Below are positions 28,308-40,858 of a stretch of DNA of 64,000 nt, piece by piece; the first letter of the stretch is position 1; every line of letters begins with the position of its first letter. Below the pieces are notes generated by a model that worked only from the letters and a program-made list of their open reading frames with translations, was not told the origin of the DNA and did not search any database. This DNA is from Borreliella mayonii. GTDB taxonomy: Bacteria; Spirochaetota; Spirochaetia; Borreliales; Borreliaceae. The stretch spans positions 840,388 through 904,387 of the forward strand of contig NZ_CP015780.1 in NCBI RefSeq assembly GCF_001945665.1, given 5' to 3'. The position numbers were made by a program, and so were the translations under genes.

Positions 28308-28679
28308 CTATTTGGAATGTTCAATTATTAGATTGTTGACTATATTTATGTCTTTGCTAAAGATGTATCTTTTAGTCCCTTTGTAATTGACTAGGATCCA
28401 ATTTCCTTCAATTCCATAGCGTTCTGTTTTTTCTAGTGTTTTTTCAATTTTTACGACTTCATCTTTTCTAAGTAGAGTTGCATAATCATAATCCAATTCG
28501 CTATTTTTCTTAGTGCTTTTGCTAAGAAAAGCATAATCTTTTATTATTATGCCCATTTTATTACTAAAACCAAGGATGCTACTTTTGGGCAAATTTAATT
28601 TTTGAATAAGAGGAATTTTGTTGTTTTTATTACAAGCTAAAAGAATTAAGGATATTAAATATAATGTTTTTGTATTCAT
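28308..28679 (-). CDS. Lipoprotein with SH3-like C-terminal domain
   Basis: The function of this 123-residue product is unknown. The first 16 residues form a lipoprotein signal (MNTKTLYLISLILLAC, Cys16 as lipidation site). Residues about 40-120 look like a bacterial SH3 domain: GIIIKDYAFLSKSTKKN, LLRKDEVVKIEKT, GNWILVNYKGTKRYIFSKDI, i.e. a W-x-x-V-x-Y-x-G-x-x-G/R-Y-I/V pattern. Such domains often bind cell-wall peptides. It is divergent from the following beta-barrel gene. Confidence 0.7.
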   Translation of the reverse strand: MNTKTLYLISLILLACNKNNKIPLIQKLNLPKSSILGFSNKMGIIIKDYAFLSKSTKKNSELDYDYATLLRKDEVVKIEKTLEKTERYGIEGNWILVNYKGTKRYIFSKDINIVNNLIIEHSK

Positions 28680-28698
28680 AATTTCCTTGATTTTTTAT

Positions 28699-28733
28699 AT
28701 ACTATTTTAGTATGTTACTATAATAATATAGTA
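28699..28733. promoter_or_regulatory. Paired inverted repeats in a divergent promoter region
   Basis: Two short hairpin-like repeats occur: ATACTA-TTT-TAGTAT at 28699-28713 and ACTATA-ATAA-TATAGT at 28717-28732. A TATAAT at 28719-28724 could be the -10 of the rightward gene. The shared ACTAT core could be an operator, but in such AT-rich DNA chance is possible. Confidence 0.3.
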
Positions 28734-28759
28734 TTTTTTAGAATTTTTAAGGATTGTTA

Positions 28760-29305
28760 ATGAAGAAATATCTTTTTTTTATTTTATTTCTCATCTCTTC
28801 TAATAATTTAATTTTTTCTTATCCACTTTCTTTTGGCGGAGGTTTTTCTTATCAATTTACTAATTATACTGATAAAACAGGCGCCACTAAATTTGCTCCA
28901 AATTTTACTAGAGCAGATCATGGGATTAATTTGAATTTATTTTTTGATGCAAATTATGCACTTTTTGAAATGTCTTACAAAGAGGCTTTTGTTGCTACTC
29001 ACAATGGGAGATATTTCTCGCTTGGACTTTATGGAACATATCCAATGGTTTTCAAAGAGCAGGTTAGAATGCTTTTTCCATTGATTGGGTTTAAATATGC
29101 ATTCGATTTGAGTTCTAATAACTTCAATCTATTTTTTTTTAGCATGGGGCTTGCTGCTGATCTTTTTATTCCCGATCTTGAGGGTTTATACATTAGGCCT
29201 TTGTTTATGCTTTCCATCTCCCCATTTTCTAATTATAAGAATTTTTCTGGGTTAACGACTGAGATTATGCTTGGATTTAATATTGGTTGGAGATTTTTCA
29301 ATTAG
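28760..29305 (+). CDS. Small outer-membrane beta-barrel-like protein
   Basis: A 181-residue exported protein from ATG 28760 (AAGGA six bases upstream). The signal peptide is MKKYLFFILFLISSNNLIFS, with cleavage after FS or FSY. The mature part alternates hydrophobic and polar residues in about eight beta strands (GGGFSYQFTNY, HGINLNLFFDANYALFEMSYKEAF, RYFSLGLYGTYP, MLFPLIGFKYAF, LFFFSMGLAADLF, LYIRPLFMLSIS, EIMLGFNIGWRFFN). It ends in an aromatic residue followed by Asn, close to the C-terminal Phe signal of barrel proteins. The 3' end overlaps the convergent gene by 8 bp. Confidence 0.65.
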   Translation: MKKYLFFILFLISSNNLIFSYPLSFGGGFSYQFTNYTDKTGATKFAPNFTRADHGINLNLFFDANYALFEMSYKEAFVATHNGRYFSLGLYGTYPMVFKEQVRMLFPLIGFKYAFDLSSNNFNLFFFSMGLAADLFIPDLEGLYIRPLFMLSISPFSNYKNFSGLTTEIMLGFNIGWRFFN

Positions 29306-30080
29306 GAAGTTTTATTCCTAAATGAAATGGAACAGATCTTTCTTGTCCAAAGATGTTTGCAGTGAAGTTTAATTTGTAAGGAGCATTATTTGATTTGACA
29401 ACAAGAGTGCTTGATCCCCCTCCATCTAGATTAATGGCGTTAGTCATGCCATAGCTTAATGCAAAATCAATAGCTTCATTTAGAGAAGCTCCTTTACTAT
29501 TATTGACACCCCTTCCTTCTATTGTAGCAAGAAATAAATACTTATTATTTTTGTCAGTTCCTATGATTGTTCTTGGATGCTTTGTTTCTTTGAAATTTTT
29601 TTTATACTTTCCGTTTTTGATTAAAACAAAAAATCCGCTAAATCCATAATCGGAGTTTTTTATTTCATCTTCTTTGGGATTTAATATAATTTTATTGTGT
29701 TTTATTACAATCTCTCCGTAGTTATTTATTTGTTTTGAAATCATTTTTTTATTATATATGTATAGTCCTTTTGGAAAAAACATGTTTTGTTTAACTTCGT
29801 ATGGACTTGTGTTGATTGCAATGTCAACGTTGTTGGAAATTAAGAAATGGCTTGTTGTTTGGCCTTTAAAGTAGTAATTGTTTAGCTTTTTGTCGCAAAT
29901 AGGTTTTGATATGGTGAATTTTAGATCTTTATTTTCAATTTTCACTAAAACATAATTGCTGTTTATGAAATAACCTCTAACAACTTTGTATTTAGGTTTT
30001 TTGGCGATTGATTTGGACAACATTAGTCCTGATGAAATACTTAAAACCAATATTAGCAGTGTTAATATTTTTTTATTCAT
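29298..30080 (-). CDS. Exported phosphodiester glycosidase-domain protein
   Basis: A 260-residue protein with an N-terminal signal or anchor (ILTLLILVLSISSGLML) and a domain of the NAGPA (phosphodiester alpha-GlcNAcase)/DUF2233 family. Diagnostic parts are GFFVLIKNGKYK, HPRTIIGTDKNNKYLFLATIEGRG and AINLDGGGSSTLVVKSN; the R-T-(I/A)-I-G and N-L-D-G-G-G-S-(S/T) motifs mark the active site. Family members cut sugar-phosphodiester linkages in teichoic acids or wall polymers, and the substrate in a spirochaete is unclear. It overlaps the upstream gene (30073 onward) by 8 bp, so the two form one minus-strand unit. Confidence 0.8.
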   Translation of the reverse strand: MNKKILTLLILVLSISSGLMLSKSIAKKPKYKVVRGYFINSNYVLVKIENKDLKFTISKPICDKKLNNYYFKGQTTSHFLISNNVDIAINTSPYEVKQNMFFPKGLYIYNKKMISKQINNYGEIVIKHNKIILNPKEDEIKNSDYGFSGFFVLIKNGKYKKNFKETKHPRTIIGTDKNNKYLFLATIEGRGVNNSKGASLNEAIDFALSYGMTNAINLDGGGSSTLVVKSNNAPYKLNFTANIFGQERSVPFHLGIKLPN

Positions 30081-30588
30081 TTCTTTTTATTTTATAAGAA
30101 TAAATGCTTTTGGGATAGTTTGTTAGTATGAGGTTTTTTATTTGTTTTGCTAATTTTTCATTTTTAAATTTCATAAGACTAAATATTTGATAAATTATTT
30201 TAACATCTATATTTTTTTCATTATTTAAAATTTTTTTAATTTCTTCTTCATTAATATTATCTTCATTTATTCTTAATTTTAGCGAAATGATTTCGTTTTT
30301 TATTTTTTTATTTTTAATCCTTTTTTGGTTTATTTTGTTTAAAAAATTATTAGCTTCTTTATATTTTTTTATTTTTAGATAGTATTTTGTAATTAGCAGA
30401 TAATATTGTTCTAAGTCAAAATTTTTAATTTTATTTATTGTTTCTAATTCTTTTGGCAAGTTATTAGTTAAATCATAAAGCATGTATAGTTTTATTAAAT
30501 TTTCTGCATTTTTCTTATCATTACTTTGTAATTCAAAAGGAAAAATTACTAAAAATAATAAAACATGAAAAAAGGATAGCCAGTCCAT
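30073..30588 (-). CDS. Exported helical-repeat (TPR-like) protein
   Basis: A 171-residue product of unknown function. A hydrophobic start (WLSFFHVLLFLVIFPFELQS) looks like a signal peptide. The rest is helical and Lys/Asn/Ile-rich, with TPR-like pairs (YYLLITKYYLKIKKYKEANNFLNKI) and several Leu-rich helices. It overlaps the phosphodiester glycosidase gene by 8 bp, suggesting they act together in the periplasm. The high Lys/Asn content is typical of lagging-strand genes in this window. Confidence 0.6.
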   Translation of the reverse strand: MDWLSFFHVLLFLVIFPFELQSNDKKNAENLIKLYMLYDLTNNLPKELETINKIKNFDLEQYYLLITKYYLKIKKYKEANNFLNKINQKRIKNKKIKNEIISLKLRINEDNINEEEIKKILNNEKNIDVKIIYQIFSLMKFKNEKLAKQIKNLILTNYPKSIYSYKIKRNE

Positions 30589-30716
30589 AATTTATTATAA
30601 ACTTTGTTTTGAGAATAATGAAAATAATTTAAAATTATTATTAGCATTGCTGTTAACTTTGAATAATATTTGATTATTATCTTTTCTATTATAATAAGGC
30701 TTTCAAAGTTTAGTTT
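30589..30716. other. 128-bp gap between hrpA and the TPR-like gene
   Basis: The gap is AT-rich and contains a near-palindrome (AATAATTTAAAATTATT, near 30623-30639) that could weakly terminate hrpA transcripts on the minus strand. I see no gene, RNA or convincing promoter in it. Confidence 0.4.
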
Positions 30717-33188
30717 TTAAAAAAAGTAATTTAATTTTTTGTAAACTTTATTTATTAATTTTTTTATAAAATGTAGCTTTTGTATGTATTCTTTGTTTTC
30801 TATAAGGCTTTTTATGCTTTCCATAGATTCTTCTATTGCCATTATGAAATTTTGCTTAGGTTTTAGTCTAAAATTTCCAGAATAATCTGTTTCCAATGAT
30901 AAAAAAAGAGCATTTTTTTTAGGGGGAGAGCTTATAAATTGCATTGTACACTCTAAAATATTTTTCATTTTTTCAGGTTCGTCAATGTTTACATTGTTTG
31001 TTTCATATTTTTTTATACAATGCCAATCTTTTCCCATGTTTTTGACTATTTCTATAGTTTCTAAAAATTTTTTATTGTTAAAAACTGTTATATTTTTATG
31101 CATCAATTGTATTTTAATTTTTTTCAAATTTTCATTATTTTGATTGTTTAGTTCGCTTTTAAGAATCATTTCTTTTATCGCTTCTAGGTTAATTTTTATT
31201 ACATAAATGTTATTTTTGTATTCCGCTTTGAAAATTTTTTTTCCTATTTTGATTTCATTGATAATTTTTGTCTGTTTGGCATTTGTTATTTGTTTATCTT
31301 TGCTAGATATATCTTTATGTTTAAACTCTTCATTAAGAATGATATCATCAATCCATTCTTTTTTTAAGACACCAATAGATCTTGCATACATTTTTGTAGT
31401 TTCTATAATTTCCCCTGCAACGAAATATTTCACAGAATTGGTACTAATAAGTGATCCGGGATGAATTATTACGTTTTGAGCTTTGATGGTTTTATATTTA
31501 TTTTTTGAAGTTTTAAAACAAATATAATCCCTCATTCCTCTCATTATTGATTTTAAATATCCTTCGTTATCAAAAACACCTTTTTGTATTATTGGTATAT
31601 TTAATTTGCTAACAATGTTTTCAAGCTGCATTTGCACATTTACTATCTCTTCAAGTCCTTGTAGATCTAAATAATTTTCCTTTGTGAAAGCTTCTTTATT
31701 TGCAGCTTTTTTAAAATCTTCAAAGATATTGACAAACCCAATTAAATCTCCTATTGGATTTTTATATTTTAAGTGAGCTTGTCTGGCTTCCATCTCTTCA
31801 TTTTGAGGTAGTAGGAAAATTCCACTTGTGGATAAAAATGATAGACCTATTGTGGTTTGATAGATTGCTTGTGGATAATTTATCATTGCCTCGACTAATG
31901 CTCTTGAATGTGCTGGTATTAATGGGAATAGTATCATATATTTTCCAATTTCTGTAAGTTCGTTTTTATTGTTTATAGCATCTAGAGATTTTAATATTTT
32001 GCTTGCAGTTTGAATCGAATGTATTGATGGTTTTGAGATAAAGTCAAAGTGGGTAAAATCTCTAATTCCAATATCTGCCATTCTCAGTATTACTTCAGAT
32101 AGGTCTGTTCTATATATTTCTTCTTTTTGATAATCTTCTCTTAATTGATAATCTTCTCTTTTATAAAGTCTGTAACAAGTTCCTTTTGAAAGTCTTCCTG
32201 CTCGACCAGCTCTTTGGGTTGCTGATGATTTTGAAATTGGAACTTCTTGGAGCGAATAGGTATGAGTTTTTGTTTGGAATTTGTTTGTTTTAACTTTTCC
32301 GCTATCTATTACTATTTTAATATTTTCAATTGTGATTGAAGTTTCTGCGATGTTTGTTGACACTATTATTTTTCTTTTATTTTTAGGAGTAGTCATAAAT
32401 ATTTGCTCTTGAGCTTCTTTTGGCATTCTGCCGTATAAAGGAAATATTATTAAGTTTTTTTTTGAGTTTAATTCTTGTAATTCTTTTATAGTTTCTTTTA
32501 TTTCTTTCTCTCCAGATAAAAATATAAGAATATCTCCTGCTTTTTTTTCTTTTATTACGTTTGAGACAATTTCTTTTATTTTTAATATCATCCCTTTTGA
32601 TGTGTTTAAAAGAGGGGGATTGTATATTATTTGTACTGGGTAAGTGATAGTTTCAATACTAACAACCGGCGCATTGTTGAAATATTTTGAAAATATTTTT
32701 GTGTTTATCGTAGCAGATGAAATTATGATTTTAAAATCATCCCTTTTTCTTGAAATGTCTTTAATGAGACCTAATATAAAATCTATATTTAAACTTCGTT
32801 CGTGTGCTTCGTCTATTATTATTACATCATATTCATAAAGTAGTGTATCTTTTTTTAGCTCTTGCAGAAGCACTCCATCAGTCATTAGTTTGATTTTGGT
32901 TTTTGGACTTGTAATTTCTTCAAATCTTATTTTGTAGCCAACTTCTTCTCCAACATTTACGCCAATATGCTTGGCAATATATTCAGCTATTGATATTGTA
33001 GCTATTCTTCTTGGTTGAGTTACTCCAATTTTTCCTAATTTTGCAAAACCCGCTTCATATATTATTCTTGGCAGTTGGGTGGTTTTTCCACTACCTGTTG
33101 GACTTTCAACAATTAAAACATTATGCTTTTTTAGTACTTTAATTAATTCATCTTTGTATTTATAAATTGGGAGTTTGAAATCATTCAT
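30717..33188 (-). CDS. hrpA: DEAH-box RNA helicase HrpA
   Basis: A superfamily-2 ATP-dependent RNA helicase. The 823-residue protein has motif I ESPTGSGKTTQLP (about 30-42), Ia TQPRRIATISIAEYI, motif II DEAHERSLN, motif III SATIN, motif V STNIAETSITI and motif VI QRAGRAGR. Winged-helix, ratchet and OB-fold domains follow, with SPPKKNALFLSLETDYSGNFRLKP near the end. The size is nearer E. coli HrpB than the longer HrpA. Work in B. burgdorferi, as I recall it, links this protein to gene regulation and infection. It starts five bases after the topA stop, so the genes share a transcript. Confidence 0.93.
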   Translation of the reverse strand: MNDFKLPIYKYKDELIKVLKKHNVLIVESPTGSGKTTQLPRIIYEAGFAKLGKIGVTQPRRIATISIAEYIAKHIGVNVGEEVGYKIRFEEITSPKTKIKLMTDGVLLQELKKDTLLYEYDVIIIDEAHERSLNIDFILGLIKDISRKRDDFKIIISSATINTKIFSKYFNNAPVVSIETITYPVQIIYNPPLLNTSKGMILKIKEIVSNVIKEKKAGDILIFLSGEKEIKETIKELQELNSKKNLIIFPLYGRMPKEAQEQIFMTTPKNKRKIIVSTNIAETSITIENIKIVIDSGKVKTNKFQTKTHTYSLQEVPISKSSATQRAGRAGRLSKGTCYRLYKREDYQLREDYQKEEIYRTDLSEVILRMADIGIRDFTHFDFISKPSIHSIQTASKILKSLDAINNKNELTEIGKYMILFPLIPAHSRALVEAMINYPQAIYQTTIGLSFLSTSGIFLLPQNEEMEARQAHLKYKNPIGDLIGFVNIFEDFKKAANKEAFTKENYLDLQGLEEIVNVQMQLENIVSKLNIPIIQKGVFDNEGYLKSIMRGMRDYICFKTSKNKYKTIKAQNVIIHPGSLISTNSVKYFVAGEIIETTKMYARSIGVLKKEWIDDIILNEEFKHKDISSKDKQITNAKQTKIINEIKIGKKIFKAEYKNNIYVIKINLEAIKEMILKSELNNQNNENLKKIKIQLMHKNITVFNNKKFLETIEIVKNMGKDWHCIKKYETNNVNIDEPEKMKNILECTMQFISSPPKKNALFLSLETDYSGNFRLKPKQNFIMAIEESMESIKSLIENKEYIQKLHFIKKLINKVYKKLNYFF

Positions 33189-33193
33189 ATTAT

Positions 33194-35785
<2,592 letters not shown>

Positions 35786-35814
35786 TTAAGAATTAAAAAA
35801 AGTGAGAGTATTTT

Positions 35815-37056
35815 GTGAGCAATTATAAAATTCTTCATACTTCAGATTGGCATATTGGAAAAAAGATTGAAAATTTTTCAATACTTAAGGAGCAGAAAAA
35901 TTTTTTATCTTTTCTTTTAGAATTTCTTAAAAAAGAAAAGATAGATCTTTTACTTGTTGCCGGGGATGTTTATGATTCCAAAAGACCTGGGTTTGAAGAG
36001 CAAAAGTTGGTAAATAATTTTTTTTATGAACTTTCTTTTACTTCTTGTAAATGGTGTGTGATTATTTCTGGAAATCATGATAAAAAGGATTATTTGAGTA
36101 TAAATAAAAAACTTCTCTCACGGTTTAATTTTTTTTTAATAACAGAATATGATTCTGATGAGCAAATAGTTTTATTAAAAGATAATGGAAATATTAAGTT
36201 TATTGTTGTTTGTCTTCCACATATAAATGAAAGGCTTATTTTAGGGCAAAATTTTGACAATATTTTTGGATTAGAAGATCAGTCTTCCAGTAAGCTATTT
36301 CTTGAAAATTTAGAAAATGCTTACAGAGAAAGAATATCAAATTTATCTAATTTTTTAGAAAACAAGTATAAAGGAATTCCTAAAATATTAATGGCTCATT
36401 CTTTTTTTGGTAGCAGTAAAAAGATTGATACCCTGGGAGGCAGTTATATTATTCCTTTTAATGTTTTTGGAAATAGTTTTTCTTATGTTGCTCTTGGGCA
36501 TATTCATAAATTCATGAAACTAAGAGATAATATTGTCTATTCAGGATCTCCTATGCAATATTCATTTAATGAGACCTGCGATAAATATATAAATGTTTTA
36601 CATTTTAATGACAATAAATTAATCTTGCAAGAAGCATTTCCAGTGCCGGTTTTTAATAAATTAATCTTTGTTAAAGGTTCTTTGAATGAAGTTCTTGACT
36701 TTTTGGCTAATGTTAAAAAAGAAGAGTCTTTTACCATTTATTTGAAAATTGAACTTAATGAGGCAGTTGATACTAGTGCTGAGGAGACTATTTATGATTT
36801 AATAAGGCTTAATTTTATGAATTTAGTTTCTATTTCCTATTCCTTACCCTCAAGTCAGGATTTGCAAGACGATTCCAACTTTATTGGAGAACTTGAGGTG
36901 CTTGAAATGGATGAAAAATATTTTTTTGAGAAAAAGTTAAGACGAGATTTTGAGAACGGTGTTATTAGGGATATCAAATTTAAGGAAGAAGAGCTTATTT
37001 CTCTTTTTAACGAGGTTTTAACTAACGGATATTTGGGTGAATATGAGGATAAATAA
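35815..37056 (+). CDS. sbcD: Exonuclease subunit SbcD
   Basis: SbcD is the Mre11-like nuclease of SbcCD, which cuts hairpins and double-strand ends. The 413-residue product starts at GTG 35815 and has all calcineurin-type metallophosphatase motifs: [29 protein letters not shown], a PHINERL segment, MAHSFFG and LGHIHK. The C-terminal capping domain is present. It overlaps sbcC slightly, the usual pairing. In an organism whose genome is full of covalently closed hairpin telomeres, a hairpin nuclease must be kept away from telomeres, so its control is of interest. Confidence 0.94.
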   Translation: MSNYKILHTSDWHIGKKIENFSILKEQKNFLSFLLEFLKKEKIDLLLVAGDVYDSKRPGFEEQKLVNNFFYELSFTSCKWCVIISGNHDKKDYLSINKKLLSRFNFFLITEYDSDEQIVLLKDNGNIKFIVVCLPHINERLILGQNFDNIFGLEDQSSSKLFLENLENAYRERISNLSNFLENKYKGIPKILMAHSFFGSSKKIDTLGGSYIIPFNVFGNSFSYVALGHIHKFMKLRDNIVYSGSPMQYSFNETCDKYINVLHFNDNKLILQEAFPVPVFNKLIFVKGSLNEVLDFLANVKKEESFTIYLKIELNEAVDTSAEETIYDLIRLNFMNLVSISYSLPSSQDLQDDSNFIGELEVLEMDEKYFFEKKLRRDFENGVIRDIKFKEEELISLFNEVLTNGYLGEYEDK

Positions 37057-39889
37057 GCTCATATTTAAAAATATTGCTTCTTATAAAGGTGAGCATGAGT
37101 TAAATTTCGATACGCTTCTTTTAAGGCAATCAGGCATTTTTTTAATTTCTGGCAATACTGGATCAGGCAAAAGTACTATTTTAGATTGCATAACTTTGGC
37201 GCTATATGCTCGTGTTTACAGACTTGGAAAAAAAATTGTAGATATTATATCAAAAGGCGAGACTAGCGCTTATGTTAAATTAACATTTACTATTTCTGGA
37301 AAGATTTATGAATCTTTTGTTGAGCTTAATGTGAAAAATATAGAGACCCCCAAGAGTATGCTGCTTAGTTGTTTTTTTGATGGTAGGATTATTGAGGGTC
37401 GAACTGATGTTTTAGAGTATATTAAAAGTCTTTGTCGATTAGACTTTAACCAATTTTGTCAAACTGTAATTTTGCCACAAGGCAATTTTCAAGAATTTTT
37501 AACATCAACTCCTAAAGAGAAAGCTGCAATAATTGATAATATTTTTAATTTGGAAAAATATGATAATTTGGAATTTTATTTAAAAAGCGACTTTGAGCGC
37601 ACAAAATTTAATATAGATAAATTGTTAAATTCTGAATCTTATGAAAAATCAATTCTTGATTATGATGAGAGGGAGTATAAATCCCTTAAGGATTATTTGG
37701 ATTTAGTTGATATTGATCGATTAGAAATTGATCTTGAAAATATTAGAAGAACTATTTCTTTGTGTAATCAGGCAATAGCGTCTAATGAGAGATATTTGGA
37801 ATTGGAAATTGAAATGTCTTCTTTAAAGGATCAATTATCTTATCAGATTGAATACCAAAATTCTTTAGAGAAGGACTACTTCCTTCAGAAAAAAATAAAA
37901 GAAAATTTAGATTTGGATCGAAAAATTTATTTATGTTCAGATTTTTGGAATTTGAAAAATCTTGTTGCTATGCAAGGCGAATTATTTAATGATATTGGAT
38001 TACTTGATTTAGAGTTTTCAAAAGTTATGAGTAATTTAAAAGAAATCAAAGATTTGGATAGTAATAATTTTAATTTTAATTATGTTAAGGAACTTTATAA
38101 TAGAAATTGCAATCTTTTTAACTTAAGACTTGTTGAGAATGATTATCAAAGCTTACTTTTAAGAAAGAATAGCCTTGAGGATGAAAAAAAAGAATTATTA
38201 AAGTCTCATAGTAAGAAAAATGATGAGATTAAAAACATTTCTTCTGAGAAATCTAATTTTGATTTTGACAAATATGTTTACTATGAAGCATTGAAATTAT
38301 TTCAAACTTTTAATGATGAGTTGATTTCAAAATATAGAGATAAGTTAGAGTTTTTATTAAAATCCATTGACAAAGAAGATTTTAATAAAAATAAGGAAAA
38401 AAATATTATTAAAATTGACTTGTATAAAGAGTTGTTAAAATATCTTGATGATAAAAATTTTTTTATTGAGAGCGATAAAGAGAAGCTAAAATATATTGAG
38501 TCTGAATATAAAAATTATCAGCATAAAGATAAATTATCGGTTTGTAGTTTGAAAGAGCTTTACGCTTTAAATTCAAAACTTCATTTGATACAAAATCAAA
38601 TTGATGAGCTTAAATATCAGCTATCTTGCAGACAAGAAGAAATCTCTAAACAAGAGGTTAATGCTTTGGAGTTTAAAAAGAATAATGATGAGATTTTAAG
38701 ATTGATTGGAAAAAATTTATTTGATAAATACATAAATTATTTTGACAGAGAAAAAATTTTAGCATTTGAAAACAAGTTGGAAAAGCTTGAACAATTTAAG
38801 GTTAGGAAAAAAGATTTAAAAATTGAGATTTCTTTAAAAAATAAAAATTTTGATCAAAATCTTTTAAAGATTAAGAGTTTATTATTAAAGCTTAATTTAA
38901 ATTTAAGTTTTAACGATTATTCTTCTTTGGAAAGAGAATTTAATGTTGTTTTGGTTAAGCAGAAAATTGTAGAAAATGAATGGAATATTCTTGTTTTGAA
39001 TCTTAAAAATTTAGAAGATTTGAAAATTAAAACCGAAACCCAAATTAAATTTATAAAGGAATCTATATTGACTTTAAAAGCGAGATTAAATGAAGAGCAA
39101 AATAGTTTTATTAATATAATTTCAAATTTAAAAAGTGTTTTTTTTAGTTCATTTTCTTTTGAATCAGAAACTGCTTTAGAACAAATTAATAAGAATAGTT
39201 TGCATTTCTTGCAAAAATTTAGCTTATCAATTAGTTCTAAGCTTGAATTTTTATCCAGAGATATCGAAAAGTATAAAATCAAGCTTTTAAATTTTCAAGC
39301 TCTTCAAAAAAAGATTAATCAACAAAGAATTAATTTAGACGCGCTTAGAGGGGAATTAAATCTTGCCAAAGAAAGGAAAGATAAGCTAGATGTTTTAAGG
39401 AAGGTGGTTATTAGGTCTTCTGGATTGAAATATTATGTTCAAACTTTTTTAATTAATGATATTTTAAGGCTGGCAAATGAAAAGTATTTAAGATGGATTT
39501 TTCCTGATTTTGAGCTTAAAACTAATAAAGAGAGCAAAGAGTTTGATTTTTTAATTGAAGACAAAAAAGATGTTAATAAAATAAGAACGGTAAAAACTTT
39601 GTCTGGGGGTGAGAAATTTCTTGTATCTTTAGCTTTGTCCTTAGCTTTATCTGATAAAATAAGGGATAGTGAGTTGAAAATCGAAGCTTTTTTTTTAGAT
39701 GAAGGGTTTGGTAATCTTGACGAAGATACTTTGGCTCAAGTTATGCCTAAGCTTTCTAAGTTTCAAATGATGACTGGACGACAAATTGGTATAATTTCTC
39801 ATGTTTCTTATTTGAAAGAGATGATTAAAGCACAAATAGTTATAAACAAGATTTCTAAAATTTCTTATATTGCTATGGAAAATTTATGA
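37043..39889 (+). CDS. sbcC: Exonuclease subunit SbcC (no zinc hook)
   Basis: SbcC is the Rad50-like ATPase partner of SbcD. The best start is ATG 37043 ([16 protein letters not shown]), though GTG 37037 is in frame. Walker A is [10 protein letters not shown] (about residue 36-45), the Q-loop [11 protein letters not shown] about 140-150, the signature [18 protein letters not shown] and Walker [15 protein letters not shown] in the last 120 residues. Between them are about 600 residues of coiled coil rich in Leu, Lys and Glu. No C-x-x-C zinc hook is found in the middle. The protein is about 948 residues, near normal length. Confidence 0.93.
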   Translation: MRINKLIFKNIASYKGEHELNFDTLLLRQSGIFLISGNTGSGKSTILDCITLALYARVYRLGKKIVDIISKGETSAYVKLTFTISGKIYESFVELNVKNIETPKSMLLSCFFDGRIIEGRTDVLEYIKSLCRLDFNQFCQTVILPQGNFQEFLTSTPKEKAAIIDNIFNLEKYDNLEFYLKSDFERTKFNIDKLLNSESYEKSILDYDEREYKSLKDYLDLVDIDRLEIDLENIRRTISLCNQAIASNERYLELEIEMSSLKDQLSYQIEYQNSLEKDYFLQKKIKENLDLDRKIYLCSDFWNLKNLVAMQGELFNDIGLLDLEFSKVMSNLKEIKDLDSNNFNFNYVKELYNRNCNLFNLRLVENDYQSLLLRKNSLEDEKKELLKSHSKKNDEIKNISSEKSNFDFDKYVYYEALKLFQTFNDELISKYRDKLEFLLKSIDKEDFNKNKEKNIIKIDLYKELLKYLDDKNFFIESDKEKLKYIESEYKNYQHKDKLSVCSLKELYALNSKLHLIQNQIDELKYQLSCRQEEISKQEVNALEFKKNNDEILRLIGKNLFDKYINYFDREKILAFENKLEKLEQFKVRKKDLKIEISLKNKNFDQNLLKIKSLLLKLNLNLSFNDYSSLEREFNVVLVKQKIVENEWNILVLNLKNLEDLKIKTETQIKFIKESILTLKARLNEEQNSFINIISNLKSVFFSSFSFESETALEQINKNSLHFLQKFSLSISSKLEFLSRDIEKYKIKLLNFQALQKKINQQRINLDALRGELNLAKERKDKLDVLRKVVIRSSGLKYYVQTFLINDILRLANEKYLRWIFPDFELKTNKESKEFDFLIEDKKDVNKIRTVKTLSGGEKFLVSLALSLALSDKIRDSELKIEAFFLDEGFGNLDEDTLAQVMPKLSKFQMMTGRQIGIISHVSYLKEMIKAQIVINKISKISYIAMENL

Positions 39890-39922
39890 TCATTTATGTA
39901 AAATTAGGCTTTGAGGATAAAT

Positions 39923-40858
39923 ATGAAACGTTATTTAGCAATTGATATTGGAGGGACTAGTACTAAATATTCGCTTGCAGATTCAAGCGGTGTTTTTTTT
40001 GATAAAAATGAAATAAGTACGGGCGCTACTTCTGATGAGCAAGTAAATATTTTAGTTAACCTTATTAATTCTTATAAAGAATCAAGCGATATAGCGGGAG
40101 TTGCAATTTGTATTCCCGGGTTTGTTGATCTTAAGGGAAATGTTATTAGGGTAAATGCTATTTCTGGATTTGTTAATTATCCTTTAAAAGAGCGATTAGA
40201 ATCTTTAACCGGAGTAAGTATAGAGATTGAAAATGATGCTAATTGTGTAGCCTTGGCAGAAAAATTTAAGGGTAATGCTATTGACTCTAATGATTTTATT
40301 GCTATAACTCTTGGGACAGGAATTGGTGCTGGAATTTTTGCAAATGGCAAGCTTTTAAGAGGGAGTTCTTTTATGTCTGGAGAAGTTGGATTTATGATTA
40401 CTAGGGGTATTAGCAATAATATTCCTTTTAATTGTAGATGGGAATCTATTTCTTCTGTTTTGGCCTTAAGAAAAAGAGTTGCTATGCGATTAGGGAAGCC
40501 TTTAAAAGAGGTTTCAGGAGAATTTGTTTTTGATCTAGCTGAGAATGGGAATCTTCATGCAAAAAATGAAGTTGATAGATTTTTTGAAAATTTGTCATTT
40601 GGTATTTTTAATTTAACTTTTATTTTGAATCCTGAAAAAATTTTGATTGGAGGAGGAATAAGCGCAAGGTCCGATTTAATAGATAGAATATATGAAAAAT
40701 TAGAAAATTTATGGTCTTTAGAAATGGCTTTTAATAATAATAATAGTATAAAAAATCTTGTAACACTTGAGCCTACTAAATTTAATAATGAATCTGGTAA
40801 AATTGGAGCTTTGTATCATTATTTTACTTGTAAAAAGCAAAATAATACCTCATTTTAG
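39923..40858 (+). CDS. ROK-family sugar kinase without zinc motif
   Basis: ROK proteins are sugar kinases or repressors. This 311-residue product (ATG 39923, GAGG upstream) has no N-terminal DNA-binding domain, so it is a kinase-type member even though older annotation calls its homologue XylR. It has the phosphate-binding AIDIGGTSTKYSLAD, the catalytic-Asp motif ENDANCVALAE and the ALGTG-like ITLGTGIGAGIFANGKLL. The usual E-x-G-H is GEVGF, and the C-x-C-G-x-x-G-C zinc site is missing. Substrate could be glucose or an amino sugar. Confidence 0.8.
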   Translation: MKRYLAIDIGGTSTKYSLADSSGVFFDKNEISTGATSDEQVNILVNLINSYKESSDIAGVAICIPGFVDLKGNVIRVNAISGFVNYPLKERLESLTGVSIEIENDANCVALAEKFKGNAIDSNDFIAITLGTGIGAGIFANGKLLRGSSFMSGEVGFMITRGISNNIPFNCRWESISSVLALRKRVAMRLGKPLKEVSGEFVFDLAENGNLHAKNEVDRFFENLSFGIFNLTFILNPEKILIGGGISARSDLIDRIYEKLENLWSLEMAFNNNNSIKNLVTLEPTKFNNESGKIGALYHYFTCKKQNNTSF

